The position numbers and the translations under genes are program-made. The notes beneath the pieces are model-generated. The model searched no databases and was not told where the DNA came from. It saw nothing but the letters and a program-made list of their open reading frames with translations. From Hymenobacter sp. BT188 (GTDB lineage: Bacteria > Bacteroidota > Bacteroidia > Cytophagales > Hymenobacteraceae): DNA of 64,000 nucleotides. The DNA lies in assembly GCF_014333585.1 (NCBI RefSeq), contig NZ_JACSCW010000002.1, forward strand, positions 868,001 to 932,000, in the 5' to 3' direction. Of the stretch, positions 1 through 10,735 are shown piece by piece (the first letter of the stretch is position 1; every line of letters starts with the position of its first letter).

Positions 1-559
1 TAAACTGACGAACTCCTACCCAGTTGGCTGCCTCAATTGCATCGTCAACGCCCATGGTGAAGTTATCACCAATGGGCAGAATAGCAAAATCCAATTCATG
101 CCGCTCATTAATGAGCTTCATGTCGTAGGTGAGGGCAGTATCGCCGGCGAAGTAAAAGTTTTTTTCGGCTGTTTCAATCACAAAGCCGGCCGCCAAGCCC
201 CCATAGGAGCCATCGGGCATAGAGCTGGAGTGAGCCGCGGGAACAAGTTTTACCGTACCGAAAGGCAGCTGTATTTTGCCCCCCAGGTTCATTTTGTAGT
301 TCGCTTTCAAGCCCTTCGCTTCAAACCAGCTAAGCACCTCAAACATCCCTACCAACTCGGCACCTGTGCGCTTACCGATTTCCTCGACATCGGCAACGTG
401 GTCGCCGTGGCCGTGGCTGAGCAGGATAAAATCAGCCCCAATTTTCTCGACGTCAATGTTCTTCGCTAATTCATTAGGACGAATAAAAGGGTCGAAGAGC
501 ACTTTAGTGCCGCCAATCTCAGCCAAGAAGCAGGAGTGGCCGTAATAGGTCAATTTCAT
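1..559 (-). CDS. UPF0173 metal-dependent hydrolase, C-terminus cut by window edge
   Basis: I read this frame directly from the minus strand; it runs off the left edge, so about 186 of an expected 225-230 residues are present. The protein begins MKLTYYGHSCF and has the metallo-beta-lactamase metal-binding signature HGHGDH at about residues 49-54. A later AAHSSSMPDG stretch and an FAGDT motif are also typical of the UPF0173 group. Proteins of this family are cytoplasmic metal-dependent hydrolases whose substrates are mostly unknown. The ATG at 559 is the natural start because the conserved beta strand begins immediately after it. The gene is divergent from the peptide-binding lipoprotein with 93 bases between the starts. 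Family assignment is firm; the substrate is not inferable. Confidence 0.9.
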   Translation of the reverse strand, partial: MKLTYYGHSCFLAEIGGTKVLFDPFIRPNELAKNIDVEKIGADFILLSHGHGDHVADVEEIGKRTGAELVGMFEVLSWFEAKGLKANYKMNLGGKIQLPFGTVKLVPAAHSSSMPDGSYGGLAAGFVIETAEKNFYFAGDTALTYDMKLINERHELDFAILPIGDNFTMGVDDAIEAANWVGVRQF

Positions 560-626
560 AAATAAAGCGAAGCGGAAAGGAGCGGTCAGACGCCAATTTA
601 GCGTTACACTTGCACCGAACTTAGCA

Positions 627-634
627 CAAATATA
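627..634 (-). promoter_or_regulatory. Candidate -7 element TATATTTG for the UPF0173 gene
   Basis: On the minus strand this octamer fits the Bacteroidota -7 consensus TAnnTTTG and lies about 68 bases upstream of the ATG at 559. No clear TTG -33 element sits at the expected distance, so the call rests on one half of the promoter only. Confidence 0.35.
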
Positions 635-652
635 CACTGTTTCGCCTTTCTC

Positions 653-2320
653 ATGTTTCCGTTTTTGCGTCGTTTTGCTGGTTTTGCCCTTCCGTTGCTC
701 ACGGCATTAGCTAGCTGCGGCGGCCCAAGTAGCCCTACCGACGAGCGCCGCGTTTTCCGTTATAACCAGCCAGAAGCCCTCAGTTCACTTGACCCTGCTT
801 TTGCCCGCAACCAAGCTAATACCTGGGCGGTGACGCAGTTATATAATGGCTTGGTGGAGCTAGACGACCAGTTGAAACCCGGTCCCGCGCTGGCCCGCCA
901 CTATGATATTTCGTCTGACGGCCGCCGCTACACGTTTACTCTACGGCCTAACGTATTCTTCCACGACAGCGAGGTGTTTCCGGGGGGCAAAGGCCGGCGA
1001 GTAACGGCCCAAGATTTCGTGTACAGCTTTCGGCGGCTGCTCGATCCTGTTACGGCCAGCACTGGCGGCTGGATTTTTAGGGGGAAAGTGCTGGAAAACG
1101 CGGCAGGTGAGCCTTCGGATACGGCCTTTGTTGCGGTGAACGATAGTACTGTGCGTATTTATTTGCAGGAGCCGTTTATTCCTTTTTTGAGCATCCTGAC
1201 GATGCCTTACGCCTACGTGGTGCCCCGCGAGGCGGTGCAGCGCTATGGCAAAGACTTTCGGGAGCACCCGGTGGGTACGGGGCCGTTTCAGTTTAAGGAT
1301 TGGGACGAAGGAAATGCGATTGTTTACCACCGTAATCCGCACTATTGGCGCAAGGATGCGCAGGGCCAGGCGCTGCCGTATCTCGATGCGGTCCAGATTT
1401 CTTTCATTCAGGACCGAAAAACGGAGTTTCTAACCTTTCAGCAGGGTAAACTCGACTTTGTAAGCGGTATTCGGGCCGGCTCTCGTGATTTGATTTTACA
1501 CCCTGATGGCACTGTTCGCGAAGATTTTGAGGGCAAGTTCCGCTTTGAGAAAGTGCCGTATCTGAATACGGAATACCTCGGGATTCAGCAGGATCCTACT
1601 AACCTGCGGGGGGATGCGGCTAACCCGGCGCTGCGCGATAAACGGGTGCGCCAGGCTTTAAGCTACGCGCTTAATAAGCCTGAACTGATTGCTTATTTCC
1701 TGAATAATGTAGGCCGGCCTGGCAACTCGGGGTTTGTGCCCGCTTCATTGCCATCGTTTAGCGAAAAGCTGGTTCCGGGCTACACGTATCAACCCGAAAA
1801 GGCCCGCGAGCTACTGAAGGCTGCTGGCTACGGCGTTGGCAAACCGCTACGCCTGCGCCTTGGTACGGTAGCCGAGACCAAGGAAATAACAGAGTACCTG
1901 CAGAAGAAATGGGCCGAAGTAGGGGTACAGGTAACCATTGATGTGAGCCAAGGGGCGGCTCATCAGGAGAACGTAGATAACGGCCGCGCTGCATTCTTTA
2001 CTAAATCTTGGCTGGGTGACTACCCGGATGCGGAGAACTATCTGGCCCTGTTTTATAGCAAGAACTTTTCGCCCGCCGGCCCCAACAAAACGCATTTCAA
2101 TAACGCCACTTACGACCGTCTCTACGAGTTAGCCCAACTGGAGCAGGACACGGAGAAGCGCTATAACCTATACCGTCAAATGGACCGTATTATAGTTGAG
2201 GAATGCCCCGTTATTCCGATGTATTACGATGAAGTAGTGCGACTTACACAAAACAACGTACAGGGCTTAAAGCCAAATCCCATGAACCAACTGGTACTGG
2301 AGCGGGTGCGGAAGCTGTAA
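653..2320 (+). CDS. ABC transporter substrate-binding lipoprotein, peptide/oligopeptide type (SBP_bac_5)
   Basis: The 555-residue protein begins with a short hydrophobic signal ending in a lipobox (LTALASC, Cys at about residue 22), so it should be lipid-anchored. The rest matches the family 5 extracellular solute-binding fold: YNGLVELDD near the N-terminus, a GTGPFQFKDW motif, RVRQALSYALNK in the middle, and the closing RQMDRIIVEECPVIPMYY segment. Family members bind oligopeptides or nickel for an ABC importer. No permease or ATPase gene adjoins it, so the partner transporter must be elsewhere or absent. The gene is monocistronic as seen here and ends at a strong bidirectional terminator shared with yidC. 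Confidence 0.9.
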   Translation: MFPFLRRFAGFALPLLTALASCGGPSSPTDERRVFRYNQPEALSSLDPAFARNQANTWAVTQLYNGLVELDDQLKPGPALARHYDISSDGRRYTFTLRPNVFFHDSEVFPGGKGRRVTAQDFVYSFRRLLDPVTASTGGWIFRGKVLENAAGEPSDTAFVAVNDSTVRIYLQEPFIPFLSILTMPYAYVVPREAVQRYGKDFREHPVGTGPFQFKDWDEGNAIVYHRNPHYWRKDAQGQALPYLDAVQISFIQDRKTEFLTFQQGKLDFVSGIRAGSRDLILHPDGTVREDFEGKFRFEKVPYLNTEYLGIQQDPTNLRGDAANPALRDKRVRQALSYALNKPELIAYFLNNVGRPGNSGFVPASLPSFSEKLVPGYTYQPEKARELLKAAGYGVGKPLRLRLGTVAETKEITEYLQKKWAEVGVQVTIDVSQGAAHQENVDNGRAAFFTKSWLGDYPDAENYLALFYSKNFSPAGPNKTHFNNATYDRLYELAQLEQDTEKRYNLYRQMDRIIVEECPVIPMYYDEVVRLTQNNVQGLKPNPMNQLVLERVRKL

Positions 2321-2354
2321 GTTCGAACTCATGAATTCAAAGCATCTCTAGAGA

Positions 2355-2394
2355 CAAAAAAGCCCCCCAGATTATTTCTAGGGGGCTTTTTTGT
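2355..2394. terminator. Bidirectional terminator, GCCCCC stem family
   Basis: An A-tract, a GCCCCC arm, a loop of about 12 bases, a GGGGGC arm and a T-tract form a symmetrical hairpin between the convergent substrate-binding protein gene and yidC. It can terminate transcription from either side. The arm is the same motif used by terminators at 16767, 30813, 39890, 44709, 52350 and 54215. Confidence 0.9.
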
Positions 2395-2407
2395 GAGATA
2401 ACCTTTC

Positions 2408-4267
2408 TTATTTAGTCTTTGGCTTCGCAGGACCTGGCTTGCGAGCTTCAGCTTCACGCTCCTGTGCGGTTTTCATCGCTTCAGCAAGGCGAGCCTGGAA
2501 GCCGCCGGGCTTTTTGTCCTTGTTCTTCACCTTGTTGGCTTCGAGTTGAGCCCGCAGCTTGGTTTCATCCACGAATCGGCGGGTAAGGGCTTGCTGACCG
2601 AAGGTGATGACGTTGGAAACGAAGTAATACCAGGTGAGGCCGGCCGCGAAGCTGTTCAAAACGAACAGGAAAATCAGCGGCATCAGGTAGCTGTAAAACT
2701 TCATTGGGCCCTGCATGGCAGTGTTGAGCTGGTTGCTCTGCCACGTCATCAGCAGGGTGGAAGCTGTCATGAGTAAAGTGAACATGCTGATGTGGCTGCC
2801 ATAATAGGGAATGGCGAACGGCAGCTTAGCGAATACGTCGTAGCTACTCAAGTCTTTAGCCCATAAAAATGCTTCCTGCCGCAGCTCAATGGAGTTGGGG
2901 AAGAAGTTAAACATTGCAAACAGAATAGGCAGCGTCAGCAACGTAGGAATGCAGCCGCTCAACGGGCTCACACCCATAGACGTGTAGAGCTTCATTGTTT
3001 CGCTCTGCACTTTGGCCTGGTCGTCGCCGTATTTCTCCTTGATCTCGTCCAGCTCCGGCTTCAGCACCTTCATGCGCGCCTGCGACACGTACGTTTTGTA
3101 GGTCAATGGCCAGGTAACCAGCTTAATAAGTAGCACCAACAGCGCGATGATGATGCCGTAGCTGCTAATAAATTGCTCCAGGAAATGGAACACTGGAATC
3201 ACGATGAAGCGGTTCATCCAGCGGAAAATACCCCAGCCTAAGAATACGTTGCGGTCGAAGCCGGGTGCCACTTCCTTCAGAATCTGGAAGGAGTTAGGGC
3301 CGAAATAGTAGCGGAACTGACCTTTGCCCCCCAGCACATCGGCGGCCGGAATCGTAAGCGTAGAGCTTAAAGTTTTGATGAACTTGTTGGTCGAATCGGC
3401 AGCGGCGGGCACCGTCGAATTGAATTTGCCGGTGCTGAACTGGTTTTCGGCAATCAGGCCCGCCACGAAGAAATCGTGCTTGTGCGCGGCCCACTTCACC
3501 GGCTCGTTGATAACTATTTCCTCAGGGTCTTCACTGGCCTCGGCCAGCGAGCCGTCGTCGTCGTTAGCTAAGTAATGGTTGATGGTGGTGTGGTTGCGGT
3601 TTTGGGCACGGTCTTGCTCCGTCTGGCGCACGCGGTCTAGGAAGGTGAACGTGATAGGCTCTTGGGCAATGACGTTGCTCAGGCCTGTAAAGCGCATCTC
3701 GTAGGCCAGCTGGTAGTTGTCATTATACAGCGTGTATATCTGCTCAATTTGCCCCCCAGCCACAGCGGCGGTGAAAGTTAGGCGCTGGCCTGGGCGGTTG
3801 GCATCGGCAGTAGGCTGGAGCGCACTTGGCTGAAAGTATAGGTCTGAAAACCGTACTGTGCGGCCGTCGGTAGTTCGAAAGCGGGTGTCAATCTTTGCGC
3901 TTTCCTTATCCAGCAAATCGAAGGGCTGACCAAAGAAGGTCTTGTACTTGTTCAGACGTACGGCTTGCACCTGCCCTCCTTTGGTCGAAAAGGTTACTAC
4001 TAAGTCTTCGTTGCTCAGCTGCACATCCTGGGCGGTGCCTTGCGCTGCGGTAGCAAAAGCGCCGAATGCCTGCGCCTGCGCGGCCGAGTCGAGGGGAGCA
4101 GGCGTAGCGGCGGCGGCTGTATCTGCCGACTGAGCCGGGGCGGTAGCAGCGGTAGTGGTGGGCTTAGCGGGGGCTTTTTCCGGCTCTGACTTCGGCGCGA
4201 AGAAAAACAAATAGATGAGGAGCAAGGCCGAAATCAAAAATAGGCCGGTTGCTGAGTTCTTGTCCAT
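2408..4267 (-). CDS. yidC: Membrane protein insertase YidC
   Basis: This 619-residue protein inserts proteins into the inner membrane, alone or with SecYEG. It starts MDKNSATGLFLISALLLIYL, giving the first membrane helix at about residues 8-24. A low-complexity Ala/Pro/Thr stretch follows, then the large periplasmic beta-supersandwich domain to about residue 345. The Oxa1-type domain (about 355-575) contains the TYVSQARMKVLKPEL segment, the SMGVSPLSGCIPTLLTLPI signature and further membrane helices. The tail after about 580 is highly basic, suited to ribosome contact. The length matches Bacteroidota YidC. It lies downstream of pyrG on the same strand, 252 bases away, and converges on the preceding lipoprotein gene. 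Confidence 0.97.
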   Translation of the reverse strand: MDKNSATGLFLISALLLIYLFFFAPKSEPEKAPAKPTTTAATAPAQSADTAAAATPAPLDSAAQAQAFGAFATAAQGTAQDVQLSNEDLVVTFSTKGGQVQAVRLNKYKTFFGQPFDLLDKESAKIDTRFRTTDGRTVRFSDLYFQPSALQPTADANRPGQRLTFTAAVAGGQIEQIYTLYNDNYQLAYEMRFTGLSNVIAQEPITFTFLDRVRQTEQDRAQNRNHTTINHYLANDDDGSLAEASEDPEEIVINEPVKWAAHKHDFFVAGLIAENQFSTGKFNSTVPAAADSTNKFIKTLSSTLTIPAADVLGGKGQFRYYFGPNSFQILKEVAPGFDRNVFLGWGIFRWMNRFIVIPVFHFLEQFISSYGIIIALLVLLIKLVTWPLTYKTYVSQARMKVLKPELDEIKEKYGDDQAKVQSETMKLYTSMGVSPLSGCIPTLLTLPILFAMFNFFPNSIELRQEAFLWAKDLSSYDVFAKLPFAIPYYGSHISMFTLLMTASTLLMTWQSNQLNTAMQGPMKFYSYLMPLIFLFVLNSFAAGLTWYYFVSNVITFGQQALTRRFVDETKLRAQLEANKVKNKDKKPGGFQARLAEAMKTAQEREAEARKPGPAKPKTK

Positions 4268-4519
4268 CGAAGGGGAAATAAATGCGTAGGTATTCGGTAC
4301 TAAGGAAAGAGCTGAAAAATGCTTCCAGCGAGCAGAGTTGCCAGCAAAAATTCGGCTGTGCCGCTACAAAGGTCGGTAGTGGCAGCTTATTTTATGCAGA
4401 AGTCGAAAAATCGGACGAGGTGACAGGGAAACTGCCCTGTTGTTACAAGCAAGAGAGGAACCTGGCTGAGTAGTAACATGAACTCAACCAAATTCCTCTC
4501 CTTGTTCTTAATCAATTAG

Positions 4520-6220
<1,701 letters not shown>

Positions 6221-6253
6221 TCAACCCCATCTGATGCTCAGCAAATCGTTCTT

Positions 6254-6365
6254 TGTAGAGTGAGGCTTCTGCTTCGCGTTTCGTTGTTTACTTGAGCAAG
6301 CCAGCTGAAAATGCCCCCCGCCGTGCGTCGTCCGTCGCGACGCGAAGCAGAAGCCTCGCGCTACA
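6254..6365. repeat. Intergenic inverted repeat, 26-base arms with two mismatches
   Basis: The arms 6254-6279 and 6340-6365 are inverted copies; the inner 18 bases (6262-6279 versus 6340-6357) are identical, built around GAGGCTTCTGCTTCGCG. They enclose a 60-base spacer containing one GCCCCCC run. The element occupies most of the 308-base gap between pyrG and the PBP4 gene, which are divergent. It looks like a REP- or MITE-like dispersed element; no open reading frame of note lies inside. I saw no second copy in this window. Confidence 0.75.
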
Positions 6366-6477
6366 TCTCTACAACTTTTCAAGCAGGGGATTAAAGCACG
6401 AAATTACTGCGAAAACACCCTTCAGTGCTTCTATTCCGGCTTATTTATGTGCATATTGCGTGTTAAATACCTGTGCA

Positions 6478-7854
6478 ATGTCGCCCTACTTCCGATTGCT
6501 TTCCTTTTTGTTCTTGCTGCTGTTTCCGCTTAGCGCCGCAGCCCCGCACTTCGGTGTCGCCAGTGACGACGATGAGGCCGAAATGAGTTCTAACCGCGGC
6601 AAAGGGCCGCGCTGGCTGAATAAAATGATTGCCGAATCGGCGGTGCTGCGCCAGCATCAGGTGGGCATTTCGATTGCGGAAGTTGCCTCGGGTGAGAAGC
6701 TGTACGAACTGAATGCCGACCGCTATTTCACTCCGGCCAGCAACATGAAGCTGTTCAGCTTTTATGCTGGTCTGCACCTGCTTGGCGACTCCCTGCCCAG
6801 CCTACGCTACGTCGTGCGCGGCGACTCTCTGCTGTTCTGGGGTACCGGCGACCCCACACTGCTTCACGGCGATGTGCCCTCGCGGAAAGCGTTCGACTTT
6901 CTGCAGAAACGTCCCGAGAAGCTTTTCTATCGGGAAATTCCGATGACCGAAGCAGCCTTTGGACCCGGCTGGAGTTGGGATGATTACAACTACTACTACC
7001 AGCCCGAGCGCTCCGCCTTTCCGGTATATGGCAATGTGATTCGCTTCTATGCTGGCCCAAACCGGCGACCGTCCGTTCGTCCGCGCTTCTTCAATCCTGT
7101 AGTGAAGGAAGCCCCAGCCGGTTTTCCGCATCCTGCCGACGACCATGTGCGCCGTGAGCTAACCGACAACCGCTTCGTGTACTTCACTTCGCCCAAAAAG
7201 TGGATTGATGAAACGCCTTTTCGCCCTAGCTCGCAGCTTGTACTTCAGTTGTTGCAGGACACACTGCGTCGGCCCGTGCTAAATGCCCCCTGGCGCCCGA
7301 TGCACCCGCAGGAAGCTGTACGTACGCTAGCGGGCTTGCCCGTTGATTCGCTGTACCGGCGGATGCTGCAAGTCAGCGATAATCTTTTGGCAGAGCAGCT
7401 GTTGCTTATGTGCTCCGCGCGCCTGCGCTCCGACTCGTTGAGCACCCAAAGTGTTATTAAGGCTGTCCGCGCGCAGTATTTACAAAACTTGCCCGATGCC
7501 CCGCATTGGGTGGATGGCTCTGGTCTCTCGCGCAAAAACCTAGTTACGCCCCGCACCTTATCAGCCTTGCTACTCAAACTGCACCAGGAAGTACCAGAGC
7601 CTCGTCTGCTGAGCTTGCTCGCGGCTGGTGGTGGCCACGGTACCCTGCGCCGCGTGTACCGCGATAAGGCCGGGCCGTGGTTTTGGGGCAAAACCGGCAC
7701 GCTCAGCAACAACCACAACGTGTGTGGCTACCTCAAAACGCGAAAAGGTAATCTGTTGGTTGTGAGTTTTATGAATAACAATCACGTGGCAGAAACAACC
7801 GTTGTGCGCCAGGAGATGGAGCGCGTGCTTAAAGAAGTGCGCGAGCGGATGTAA
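6478..7854 (+). CDS. dacB: D-alanyl-D-alanine carboxypeptidase/endopeptidase, PBP4 type
   Basis: The 458-residue product trims or cleaves peptide cross-links of peptidoglycan in the periplasm. From the ATG at 6478 it has a clean signal peptide (MSPYFRLLSFLFLLLFPLSAAA); the frame extends upstream only to a TTG at 6292 that runs through the inverted repeat. The serine active site is in FTPASNMKLF (SxxK), the second motif is SDNLLAEQLL (SxN), and the third is FWGKTGTLSNNHN (KTG). This is the S13/PBP4 layout. It ends four bases before the convergent serine-biosynthesis fusion gene. A LYELNADRYFTPAS motif before the active site is standard for the family. Confidence 0.92.
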   Translation: MSPYFRLLSFLFLLLFPLSAAAPHFGVASDDDEAEMSSNRGKGPRWLNKMIAESAVLRQHQVGISIAEVASGEKLYELNADRYFTPASNMKLFSFYAGLHLLGDSLPSLRYVVRGDSLLFWGTGDPTLLHGDVPSRKAFDFLQKRPEKLFYREIPMTEAAFGPGWSWDDYNYYYQPERSAFPVYGNVIRFYAGPNRRPSVRPRFFNPVVKEAPAGFPHPADDHVRRELTDNRFVYFTSPKKWIDETPFRPSSQLVLQLLQDTLRRPVLNAPWRPMHPQEAVRTLAGLPVDSLYRRMLQVSDNLLAEQLLLMCSARLRSDSLSTQSVIKAVRAQYLQNLPDAPHWVDGSGLSRKNLVTPRTLSALLLKLHQEVPEPRLLSLLAAGGGHGTLRRVYRDKAGPWFWGKTGTLSNNHNVCGYLKTRKGNLLVVSFMNNNHVAETTVVRQEMERVLKEVRERM

Positions 7855-7857
7855 GTG

Positions 7858-9759
7858 CTAGTACAGCACTCGAAACTTAATCGTGTGCTCCACCTTGCGC
7901 AAAGCCCCAATTACCTCCGGCTCATATTCCTTATCAATGTCGGTAATCACGTAGCCGATGTGCTCGTTGGTTTTGAGGTATTGACCGAGAATGTTGACCT
8001 GATGGTCCGCCAATACATTGTTGATGCTGGCAAGCACACCGGGTACGTTGGCGTGCAGGTGAATAAGACGATGCGCCTGCTGCACAGGAAGTTGAATGTT
8101 GGGCAGATTCACGCTTTGCTGGGTGTTGCCGGTATTGACGTAGCCCATAATGCGCTCGGGCACAAACTCTGCGATGTTACGCTGGGCTTCGGCCGTACTG
8201 CCGCCAATGTGAGGAGTGAGCAGTACATTGGGCAAGCCCCGCAGCTCGCTTTCGAAGGTTTCGTGGTTGGTTTTGGGCTCGTAAGGGAACACATCGATAC
8301 TGGCGCCGCCGAGATGACCGCTTCGGATGGCCTCGGCCAGGGCCGGAATATCCACGATGTGGCCGCGGCTGAGGTTGAGAAAAATGCCCCCCGGCTTCAT
8401 CAAAGCGAATTCTTCGGCACCGATGAGGTTCTTGTTCTCGGCGCGGCCATCTACGTGTAGCGTCACGACGTCGGCTTGCTGCAAAAGCTCCTGCAAGGTG
8501 CGGCACTTCACAGCATTTCCGAGCTGAAGCTTTTCAGCTATGTCATAGTAAAGCACTTGCATGCCCACCGCTTCGGCTACCACCGACAGCTGGCTGCCGA
8601 TGTTGCCGTAGCCCACGATACCCAACTTTTTACCCCGAATCTCGAAGCTGCCGCGGGCCGATTTGTCCCACTCGCCCTGATGCATTTTGGGGTTCTTATC
8701 AGGAATACGGCGGGCCAGCACGATGATTTCGCCCAAGGCCAATTCTACTACGGAGCGGGTGTTAGAAAAGGGCGCATTGAACACAGCGACGCCCTTTTTC
8801 ATGCAGCCCACTAAATCAATTTGGTTGGTGCCGATGCAAAAGGCCCCCACGGCAATCAGGCGATTAGCTGCTTCGAGTACGCGCGGTGTTACTTGGGTTT
8901 TAGATCGGATGCCGAGAATACTCACGCCCGCGATGCGCTCTACCAGTTCGTCTTCGTCGAGGCCGCCGGGCACGCTTTCCACCTGGTAGCCTTCCTGGCG
9001 GAATAGCTCGGCGGCGCGGGCGTCGGGGTTTTCAAGCAGGAGTACGCTGATGCGGTTTTTGGGGTAGCTGAGCGTCATGGGAAGCTTATTTTGGTAGAGA
9101 AACTCGTCGAAGGACGGAATGACTTCGTCGGCCTGGGCTACTACGGCGGCGCGGGCCACGTTTTCGGTGAAAGCGTAGAATCGGTTGGCGAGGCCGGCTT
9201 CGCGCATCTGGTAATCGGTGTAGCCGTCGCCGAGCACGTACACGTCGCCGGCCAGATCGAGCTGCCGGAGCTGCTCTATTTTGCCCCCGTCGCGGCTGAG
9301 CACGTTGTCGGGATCGAAGCCGGTAATTTGCTCCCCAGCGTCATAAGTAAAGGTGTTGGCCAGCACAAATTCAGGCGCAATATCGAAGTCGGCAACTACG
9401 GGCTCAATGAATTCGCGAAAGCCGCTGCTCACAATGTAGATGCGGCCCCGAAAACGCTCAAAAAAGCTGCGATTGCGCACAATGCTGTCCGAAACCTTGG
9501 TTTTGAGCTGTGCCACCAGCAAGGGCAGATGCTCGCGCCGCGCCTCCAACAACGCCAGGCGCTGCTTCAGCGACTCCGAAAAGTTCAGTTCCCCGCTCAT
9601 ACCCCGATCCGTAAGACTGCGGATCTGCCCCACGATTTTTTCGCGTTCGGGGTGATGCTGGAGGGCAATATCCGCCAGCTCATCAAGGCCTTCGACCTGT
9701 GTAAAGGTGCTATCGAAGTCGATGATAAGGTAGGGGAGAGGCTGGGTTACGCTAGACAT
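7858..9759 (-). CDS. Fused phosphoserine phosphatase - D-3-phosphoglycerate dehydrogenase
   Basis: One frame encodes two enzymes of serine synthesis, the last step (SerB) and the first (SerA). Residues 1 to about 225 form a HAD phosphatase: DFDST at 14-18 (motif I), IVSSGFRE (motif II) and GDGYTDYQM at about 177 (metal-binding acidic motif). From about residue 235 a complete phosphoglycerate dehydrogenase follows: GAFCIGTNQIDL, the NAD-binding GIVGYGNIG near 390, the catalytic DVVTLHVDGR and LLTPHIGGST regions, and a C-terminal ACT domain (HANVPGVLASINNVL) that probably binds serine. I use the ATG at 9759 (633 residues) rather than a TTG at 9771. The middle enzyme SerC is not in the window. 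Confidence 0.93.
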   Translation of the reverse strand: MSSVTQPLPYLIIDFDSTFTQVEGLDELADIALQHHPEREKIVGQIRSLTDRGMSGELNFSESLKQRLALLEARREHLPLLVAQLKTKVSDSIVRNRSFFERFRGRIYIVSSGFREFIEPVVADFDIAPEFVLANTFTYDAGEQITGFDPDNVLSRDGGKIEQLRQLDLAGDVYVLGDGYTDYQMREAGLANRFYAFTENVARAAVVAQADEVIPSFDEFLYQNKLPMTLSYPKNRISVLLLENPDARAAELFRQEGYQVESVPGGLDEDELVERIAGVSILGIRSKTQVTPRVLEAANRLIAVGAFCIGTNQIDLVGCMKKGVAVFNAPFSNTRSVVELALGEIIVLARRIPDKNPKMHQGEWDKSARGSFEIRGKKLGIVGYGNIGSQLSVVAEAVGMQVLYYDIAEKLQLGNAVKCRTLQELLQQADVVTLHVDGRAENKNLIGAEEFALMKPGGIFLNLSRGHIVDIPALAEAIRSGHLGGASIDVFPYEPKTNHETFESELRGLPNVLLTPHIGGSTAEAQRNIAEFVPERIMGYVNTGNTQQSVNLPNIQLPVQQAHRLIHLHANVPGVLASINNVLADHQVNILGQYLKTNEHIGYVITDIDKEYEPEVIGALRKVEHTIKFRVLY

Positions 9760-9931
9760 ATTGGGGGGCAAATTAGCGCTGTAGATGTAATCAAATGGCG
9801 CTTAAAGCAAAGTTGATGCGCTGCCAAAGCAGTCTATAACTTCTAAGAATGGACAAAGCTAATAGCCGCAGTTGCTTGACTGTGAAGCCGCAATAATACC
9901 ACATGAAGCAAAGGGAGCCGCAAAAAACTTC

Positions 9932-10648
9932 TTATGCAATCCGGAGCGTAGCGCAGGTCGGCACCCACGCGTCGTGCTGGCAGACCGTACACTTAGTAGC
10001 TTCGCCGCGAGCCAGCTCCTGCACGTGCGCGCACTGGGCGCAGGCATGAGAGCCGGCTTCCTGAGCCCGACGGTGCGTGTCGGCCACGCGTTCGGGCCAG
10101 ATAGGCAGACCAGGCTGCACATTTTTATCCTCAAAAAAGTAGAGACTTATGTCGCCAGTAGCTTCGATGTAAGCGCGCCGTACTTGGCCCAGATGCTCTA
10201 CCTGCAATTGGCGCATTTCACCGAATAGCTCCTTCTGCGTTAGGTTTTGCTTTTTGAAATTTTCTAGATGAATTCGGCCATTTTCCACCAAGAGCACGGG
10301 CGCGCCTTCCAGCCAGTCGCTAAAGCCGGGATACCACTCGGTCAAACGGTTGAAGAACAGATAAAGGCCCGACACCATCAAGAATACCACGAGCACATGC
10401 AGGATAGGCACATCGTCGTAGAACATAGCATCGCCGGCCGCCGAACCCAGCGCCAGGATAATGCTCAGCTCGAAGAGGGAAAGCTGCCGTACGCCGCGCC
10501 GACCCGTAACGCGCAGGGCACCAATAATGAACAGGTAAGTAAGTAGGCAGCGGAAAGCTATTTCCAACAGAAATAGCGGCGGCATGTCCTCGGACAGGAA
10601 GATACGGTTCCAGTCAAAGGGCTCAATAGGGGCAGCAAGGAAAAGCAT
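9932..10648 (-). CDS. YetF/DUF421 membrane protein with C-terminal zinc ribbon
   Basis: The protein has three N-terminal membrane helices (around FLLEIAFRCLLTYLFIIG, LFELSIILALGSAAG and ILHVLVVFLMVSGLYLFF), followed by the soluble YetF-type domain with the GAPVLLVENGRIH motif. An unusual extension after about residue 195 carries CAQC and CTVC pairs, which should bind zinc. The function of the family is unknown. The reading frame continues 21 codons upstream to an ATG at 10711, but those codons are a perfect 12-base-pair hairpin and do not resemble the family, so I start at 10648; the longer form (259 residues) cannot be excluded. It follows the YitT gene on the same strand and is probably co-transcribed. 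Confidence 0.82.
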   Translation of the reverse strand: MLFLAAPIEPFDWNRIFLSEDMPPLFLLEIAFRCLLTYLFIIGALRVTGRRGVRQLSLFELSIILALGSAAGDAMFYDDVPILHVLVVFLMVSGLYLFFNRLTEWYPGFSDWLEGAPVLLVENGRIHLENFKKQNLTQKELFGEMRQLQVEHLGQVRRAYIEATGDISLYFFEDKNVQPGLPIWPERVADTHRRAQEAGSHACAQCAHVQELARGEATKCTVCQHDAWVPTCATLRIA

Positions 10649-10678
10649 AGGGCAGATAAATTCTACTACCCTAACGCG

Positions 10679-10708
10679 ACCGAGGAGCTCTGTGTTGAGC
10701 TCCTCGGT
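10679..10708. other. Perfect 12-bp hairpin overlapping the YetF start region
   Basis: ACCGAGGAGCTC and its exact reverse complement flank a six-base loop. It lies between the YitT stop (10736) and the preferred YetF ATG (10648), and no T-tract follows on the minus strand. It may be a processing or stability structure between the two genes, or may sequester the upstream alternative ATG at 10711. Confidence 0.6.
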
Positions 10709-10735
10709 CATATGCTATGCTTTTTCTGGTAATAT

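Noticed and set aside
4282..4473. 63-codon plus-strand reading frame between yidC and pyrG
   Set aside because: No domain, odd composition, lies in the leader of yidC on the other strand and lacks any promoter or partner; probably chance.
6292..6477. Upstream extension of the PBP4 gene to a TTG at 6292
   Set aside because: The extension passes through the intergenic inverted repeat and would place the signal peptide in the interior; the ATG at 6478 is better.
7855..8460. 201-codon plus-strand frame antisense to the serB-serA fusion
   Set aside because: Complete overlap with a conserved enzyme domain; no recognisable protein sequence.
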